Of a DNA stretch of 64,000 nt, positions 59,228 through 64,000 are shown in pieces. The position numbers and the translations under genes are program-made. The stretch is taken from NCBI GenBank assembly GCA_019054805.1, contig JAHQIY010000002.1, positions 4,712,001 to 4,776,000 of the forward strand, given 5' to 3'. The notes under the pieces were generated by a model, which searched no databases, had not been told where the DNA came from, and saw only the letters and a program-made list of their open reading frames with translations. This DNA is from Brachionus manjavacas (taxonomy: Eukaryota > Rotifera > Eurotatoria > Ploima > Brachionidae). Each line of letters starts with the position of its first letter. Positions within the stretch are counted from its first letter, which is position 1.

Positions 59228-60639
59228 ATGGCCGACGATTCAAATAGTGCTGCCAGTGATACCGAAAAAGAGGTTGGTACCACCATTGCTGAAGATTTAG
59301 TTGTCACTAAATACAAAATGGCCAGTGAAATAACCAACCGTGTTCTCAAAGAACTGGTCGAAAAGTGCGCTCCGAACGCATCTGCGACTGAATTGTGTGC
59401 TCTGGGAGATAAACGATTAGCAGAAGAGACCGAAAAAGTTTTCAAGCAAAAAAAAGACTTGAAAAAAGGTGTCGCATTTCCCACTTGTTTATCTGTCAAC
59501 AACTGTATTTGCCACTTTTCTCCTTTGAAAAGTGATCCAGACTACGTGATAAAGGATGGAGATCTAATCAAAGTGTAAATAAAAAAATTAAAAAAAAAAA
59601 AAAATTAAATTTTATTCAAAAAAGTGATCTTGGTTGTCATATAGATGGATTCATTGCAGTTTCCGCTCACACATTTGTTGTTGGCGCTTCCAAAGAAAAC
59701 AAAACTACAGGCCGAAAGGCTGATGCTGTTTTGGCTGCTTACTATGCCGCTGAGGCAGCGTTGCGTTTACTTAAACCAGGCTCAAATGTAATCAAAATTA
59801 TTAGTGTTTTTTTTTTGATTTTAAATTTTTCCCAAAGAATTATCAAGTCACTGAAACAATAGACAAAATTTCCGAATCCTATAAATGCAAGCCAGTCGAA
59901 GGCATGTTGTCTTATCAATTAGAAAAAGAAATCATTGATGGAACTAAACGAATTATCCAAAATCCGACCGAATTACAAAAGTAAGAAAATATTATCCTAA
60001 AATTAAAATTGAAATTTTGCCATAAAGAAAAGAGGGATGTGAAAAATGTGAATTTGCTGTTCACGAAGTCTATGCGTTGGACGTTTTGGTCAGCACTGGT
60101 GAAGGCAAACCAAAGGAAAGTGAAGTTAGAACCACTGTTTATAAGAGAAAAAATATAATCTACCAACTTAAAATGAAAACCTCGAGAGCTTTTTTCAGCG
60201 AGGCCGAAAAAAAACACGGCCTGATGCCATTTACGCTGAGATCATTCGAAGACGAGAAAAAAGCTCGCTTGGGTGTTATTGAATGTGCCAAACACGATCT
60301 CATGGAACCATATCCAGTTTATTATGAAAAAGAAGGCGAATTTGTTGCCGAGTTCAAATACACCGTTTTGATTATGCCAAATGGAACAATGAAAATCACT
60401 GGTCTGCCACTTGACTTGGAAGCTTATCAAACAGAGAACCAAATAACCGAAGAAAGTCTCAAGGTAAAAATTGGATGCTTTTAAAAAGTAATTTTAAATA
60501 ATTTTTTTCATTTTTTTTAATCAAGAATCTGCTGCAATCGTCTTTGAACATTAAAAAGAAGAAGAAGAAGAATAAAAAGAAAAGCGATACCAAAAAAGAA
60601 GGCGATGCTGAGAGCGAAGATGAAGAGGAAAAAAAATAA
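59228..60639 (+). CDS. PA2G4: Proliferation-associated protein 2G4 (EBP1), 5 exons
   Basis: Conserved eukaryotic protein with a methionine-aminopeptidase-like fold lacking peptidase activity; it binds RNA and ribosomes near the exit tunnel and affects growth and translation. Exons 59228-59574, 59625-59787, 59838-59980, 60028-60463 and 60526-60639 give 1,203 nt, 400 residues plus stop, all introns GT-AG and 47-62 nt. Conserved blocks in order: [123 protein letters not shown]. The C-terminal Lys-rich tail ([10 protein letters not shown]) matches the RNA-binding tail of human PA2G4 (394 residues). An AG acceptor lies 23 nt before the ATG. Translation start is ATG 59228; the nearby upstream TTG is not needed. 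Confidence 0.97.
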
Positions 60640-60674
60640 ACCAATTTTGATTGAAATTTAAATTATATCCCTAT

Positions 60675-60680
60675 AATAAA
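60675..60680 (+). terminator. Poly(A) signal of PA2G4
   Basis: AATAAA 36 nt after the PA2G4 stop codon, 39 bp before the stop of the convergent gene. Confidence 0.55.
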
Positions 60681-60718
60681 ACATGTCATTGATCCTCTAA
60701 GAAATTAAAATTTTTTAT

Positions 60719-61400
60719 TTAATTTAAACGTTTTCGAAAAGCAGTAAAAGTTATCAAGGAATCATTGTGGTCAAGGCTTTTGCTTGTTTTTTCTTTCATG
60801 TGAGACTCCAATTTGAGTCTCAGTTGCCCAATTGGTTTTTCCGATTGACTCATTTTAACCTCAGTCTGCTTTATTGTTTTCTTGTACACATCAACAGTTA
60901 TATAAGTATTGTCATCTTCTGACTCAGTATAGACTCGATTGACGTCAAACAAAACATTTGGTATCAAGTCACACTTATGATTTGATAAAGTGTTTTGTCC
61001 TTTGTGAAGAAAAAAATTTGTTTCTATCGGCTGCGAATTTTTTTTGATCAAATTTAATTTTATGTTTATTTTAGGATCAGAAAGGTCTTTTAGAACAAAA
61101 AAAATAAAAAAAATCTCATTAAAAATTTAATATACCTTTAATTTTTTTCGCAAATTTAGTCTCTTTCAAGCTTATTTTCTCATTCACTTCTTCTGATATT
61201 GAGTCTTGGTACAATTCATGCATTAAATTGGCATCAGGCACAATATTTTTATCACTAAATTCATCTACTAATTTAGACTGTTCCCCTAAATTACTCACAG
61301 CTGTGTCATCTTCGCTTACAGTAGATTCGGATTTAGTTTGTGTAATGGCTATTTCGGCATTGAATGTCTTATTCTCTGAGTCATAAGTTAAACTGGCCAT
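60719..61400 (-). CDS. Unrecognised 210-residue protein, 2 exons
   Basis: Exon 1 61400-61136 (88 codons plus 1 nt) and exon 2 61086-60719 join over a 49-nt GT-AG intron (AAAG|GTATAT ... CTAAAAG) to give 633 nt. The N-terminal half is acidic and Ser/Thr-rich (SLTYDSENKTFNAEIAITQT); the C-terminal half is more ordered (FDVNRVYTESEDDNTYITVD, IGQLRLKLESHMKEK) and ends basic. There is no signal peptide, membrane segment or known motif, so I assign no function. It ends 80 bp from PA2G4 (convergent) and starts 206 bp after the stop of SDHC on the same strand. An AG acceptor ends 5 nt before the ATG. Its poly(A) signal AATAAA overlaps the stop codon (60714-60719). Confidence 0.75.
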
Positions 61401-61541
61401 ATTATCTATTGAATAAACTCAACAAAAAAAACTAAAAATACTAAAGAATAATAAAATTAGAATTTAAGAAAAAGAATAGTTTAGTAAAAAAAAAATCTCT
61501 AAGCAAAAAAAATACTAAAGGGGTTGACATGACAGATAAAT

Positions 61542-61547
61542 TTTATT
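61542..61547 (-). terminator. Poly(A) signal of SDHC
   Basis: AATAAA on the minus strand, about 60 nt after the SDHC stop codon and about 136 nt before the splice acceptor of the next gene on the same strand. Confidence 0.5.
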
Positions 61548-61606
61548 AAAACTAAGAATTATAAATATCTATGAGTTCAATCATTAAATAACAGTAAATG
61601 ATGGAT

Positions 61607-62157
61607 CTAGATTGTTCCAATAGCTAAAGAGAGCAAAACTGCCAAAGCAACAATAGCGTAGCCGGTTTTGTGGATTGTTCTCAAATCGAGGGCTCTGCCA
61701 GTGTCCCAGATTAGATGACGAACGCCATTCAATGCGTGATAACACAACGGAAATGCTAGAATAACTTTGGCGGTGAGCATTAAATGTGGATGAACGTTTT
61801 CGCGCAAAAATTCAATGACCTGGTCAAATTTTCCGCTCCAAAGAAACGATCCGAATCCAAAGCCCAAAACAACAGCAGTCATGGCAGCACCAGTGGCTCT
61901 GTGCATTATACTTAAATTGGCTGGTAGAGGCAAGCGATAAATAGTCAAATGAGGAGACATTGGTCTCTTTAATTTGTCATTTTTTTCCCAAAATAATTTC
62001 GACTCCTCAGCGGCACTTCTTGCATAGCCATTTGCACGACTTAGATAAAAAAAATTTTTTTTTAATAATTTAAGACATAATTCATCATTTACCTTCTTAA
62101 AATAGTCAGGTTTTTGCTATTACGGAACAGGATACGAGTGGCTGGATTAACAATCAT
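61607..62157 (-). CDS. SDHC: Succinate dehydrogenase cytochrome b560 subunit (SDHC), 2 exons
   Basis: Membrane-anchor subunit of mitochondrial complex II; with SDHD it binds haem b and ubiquinone. Exon 1 62157-62093 and exon 2 62039-61607 (53-nt intron, phase 2) give 165 residues, near human SDHC (169). A basic, hydroxylated presequence (MIVNPATRILFRNSKNLTIL) targets mitochondria. RPMSPHLTIYRLPLPANLSI and SIMHRATGAA hold the conserved Ser and Arg of the quinone site; three hydrophobic spans follow; LCYHALNGVRHLIWDTG contains the conserved haem-ligand His. An AG acceptor lies 19 nt before the ATG. Confidence 0.97.
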
Positions 62158-62176
62158 TTTTTTGGTAGCTTTTAGC

Positions 62177-63779
62177 CTTTATAAATTTTTAAAATAAGAG
62201 AATAATTTTTGAATTGAGATATATTTATTAAATTTTTGCTTTAACTGGGTGTTACATGGTAAAATTTGCATTGAAGTACTTTATTTTTAAATTTATTATG
62301 TAAAAAAGAACGCTTTGAAATTATCATAAACTTAGCTTCAGTAGGAATTTTCTCGTTTCTTGTTTGAAAAAAGCAGCCTTTTAACCAAAAATATTAATTC
62401 CTTGCATTTAATAAACCTGAGATACGATGCGCGTAAATATTTCCAGGATTTACCAAAAATTTTCACTCGGACGAGTATTTAACTTAAATTAAAAATTAAA
62501 TTAAGTGAATTAAAAAATAATTTTTCTTTTCCTTTAAATATATTTCAAGACAAAAATTAATCCACGTTCCTCAGCAATCATCTATTTGTGCCAATTTCGT
62601 TCATTCCATTGTCCAAAAAAAATATCAAAAAAATTCTTTTTCAAAATTTACAAGCAGAAATTGAAGAAAAAAATTGATCCCAAAAATTACAAAAAATATG
62701 CTTATACTACTAAACTTGATTGTACAATTTTGAACAACTAAAATTTTTATCTAATTCAACAAAAGAATATTAGTGCAATATCTATTTCATTTTTAAATTA
62801 AAGAGAATATAAATTTCCTTTTAAATTAAATAAATAATTTAAGTCGAACGATTTCAAAGTAAAATTTCTTTAGAACTAACTATAGCACTTGAAATAAAAC
62901 TATAATATTTTTTTAATTTTATTATTTTCTCATTGATTGATATAATTAATTATTTTAAATCAAACTTAAAATTTATCCTCAATTCTCTAATATATAACCC
63001 CCAAATTTTCAAGTCTGTGTGTTTGTGTATTCCCTTTTTGCCATCAATAAATTCACACGATAGCTCATTTTGAAGATCTACGTGTCGGCTACTCAAAAAA
63101 TACCCAAAAATTTACGTTGCCAATTTTTCAACTGTTCCTAATTTGATTAAATTTTTTAGGGGTTATTCGAGGGTTAGGATCACGAATATATTGTTTGTTT
63201 GGGACCCAAAAAACCGCAAAAAATCGGTGGTGTTGGCGTGGCACTCGATTTTTGGGGGTTTTTCGGGTTTTTGGGTTTTTTTAAAAGAAATAAGCGGTTT
63301 GGGGAAATTTTAACTCTAGAAATGGATAGATTAGGTCAAAAGGAGTCTGAAAGGGTGCCGCTTTGTCTATTGCGTTGCTCACGGCGATCGCTGCGCATTT
63401 AAAATTAATTAATTATTATGACCGGTCCATTCTGAAAATTTGCCATACCCATGTAAATATTGCCATTCCATCGTGTTTTTTAGGGAGTAAAGCAAAATAA
63501 CGCCTTTCCAAAGGAAAAATTTAAATAAATTAGCTCTAAATTCTAAGAATTTTTTATTATTTATTATTAAAAAAAAACGGCGCGAAATTAAAAAAAAAAG
63601 TATAAATAATAAAGTAAAATATTAAAAGTCATGGTGAAAGATAGCTAATGATGCATAATTTCATAGTTGTTTTCATAATTAGTATGAATAAGATAACTGT
63701 GGTGGCAAAATAAAAGATTGACAAAAGAGTTCTTTACGGTTATTTCAAAAACACGGACCTCCAGTTTTAAATAAAACAT
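62177..63779. other. Intergenic sequence beyond SDHC
   Basis: AT-rich, with no supported gene. A 67-codon frame at 63199-63402 owes its length to G/T-rich low-complexity DNA (GGGTTTTT repeats) and shows no protein-like features beyond that. Confidence 0.5.
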
Positions 63780-64000
63780 GGACCCATACTTATCTCCCCC
63801 ATTTATACTTTGCCATTTATCCCCCACCATTTTTCTAGTACAAAATTTTACCAGCTTTTACGCAAGACAAAAATCTAAGCTCTAGCTTTTTCGGTTCGCC
63901 CTTCATTTAATTCTTAAATCAGAAAATCTAAATAAAAATCTACGGACCTATACTTATCTCCTTAAGAAATACTATGCCACTTATCACCCACCATTTTTCT
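63780..64000. repeat. Pair of diverged 57-bp direct repeats at the window edge
   Basis: GGACCCATACTTATCTCC ... TGCCATTTATCCCCCACCAT at 63780-63836 recurs as GGACCTATACTTATCTCC ... TGCCACTTATCACCCACCAT at 63944-64000, offset 164 bp. Both end in TTTTTCT. The array may continue outside the window. Confidence 0.6.

Noticed and set aside
59164-59502. Minus-strand 112-codon frame over the start of PA2G4
   Set aside because: Exact shadow of PA2G4 exon 1, which is supported by homology and splice phase.
63199-63402. 67-codon plus frame rich in Gly and Phe
   Set aside because: Arises from GGGTTTTT low-complexity DNA; no conserved features and no splice or poly(A) context.
1-64000. CRISPR arrays, bacterial operons, phage or viral genomes
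   Set aside because: Spliced metazoan genes throughout. The only regular repeats are the retroelement array and fold-back elements; no spacer-repeat pattern or viral structural gene was seen.

Overview
The window is a piece of an A+T-rich (roughly 70-75% AT by eye) nuclear genome from a bilaterian invertebrate. Evidence for a metazoan: GT-AG introns (some only about 45-60 bp), a complete ankyrin gene with the animal-specific ANK-ZU5-ZU5-UPA-death layout, a class A peptide GPCR, and decayed animal-type non-LTR and Tc1/mariner elements. Compact genes with very short introns, AT richness and splice acceptors just before start codons would fit a lophotrochozoan such as a rotifer, but the sequence does not prove the phylum.

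Region by region. 1-2.4 kb: intergenic, with the decayed 3' end of a non-LTR retrotransposon. 2.4-26.7 kb, minus strand: one giant ankyrin gene. I assembled 17 coding exons by hand from splice sites and phase; together they give 11,811 nt, an intact frame of 3,936 residues from ATG (26647) to TAA (2406). It carries 24 ankyrin repeats, two ZU5 domains, UPA, a death domain, and a tail of about 2,280 residues, most of it in one 5.6-kb exon. 26.7-34 kb: mostly empty DNA plus a divergent pair, a secreted peptide-like precursor (minus) and mitochondrial ribosomal protein S10 (plus). 34.1-34.8 kb: a secreted Gln/Gly/Ser-rich repeat protein.

36-50 kb is a transposon graveyard: a Tc1/mariner relic, a decayed non-LTR element with zinc knuckles and RT, an antisense RT fragment, and an 8.8-kb head-to-tail array (about 2.44 copies of a 3.61-kb unit). 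Each unit is a circularly permuted, already dead non-LTR element with an antisense piece of a second RT inside it. 50.0-51.7 kb (minus): an intronless peptide GPCR. 51.7-59.2 kb: gene-poor, with two gene-like fragments. 59.2-62.2 kb: a compact cluster of PA2G4/EBP1 (plus, 5 exons), an unrecognised 210-residue two-exon gene (minus) and SDHC (minus, 2 exons). 62.2-64 kb: intergenic, ending in a diverged direct repeat.

The genes do not form one pathway. They cover membrane-cytoskeleton scaffolding (ankyrin), mitochondrial translation and respiration (MRPS10, SDHC), growth and translation control (PA2G4) and neuropeptide signalling (GPCR, peptide precursor). A shared trait is an AG splice acceptor 2-50 nt before nearly every start codon, suggesting spliced-leader trans-splicing or 5'-UTR introns.
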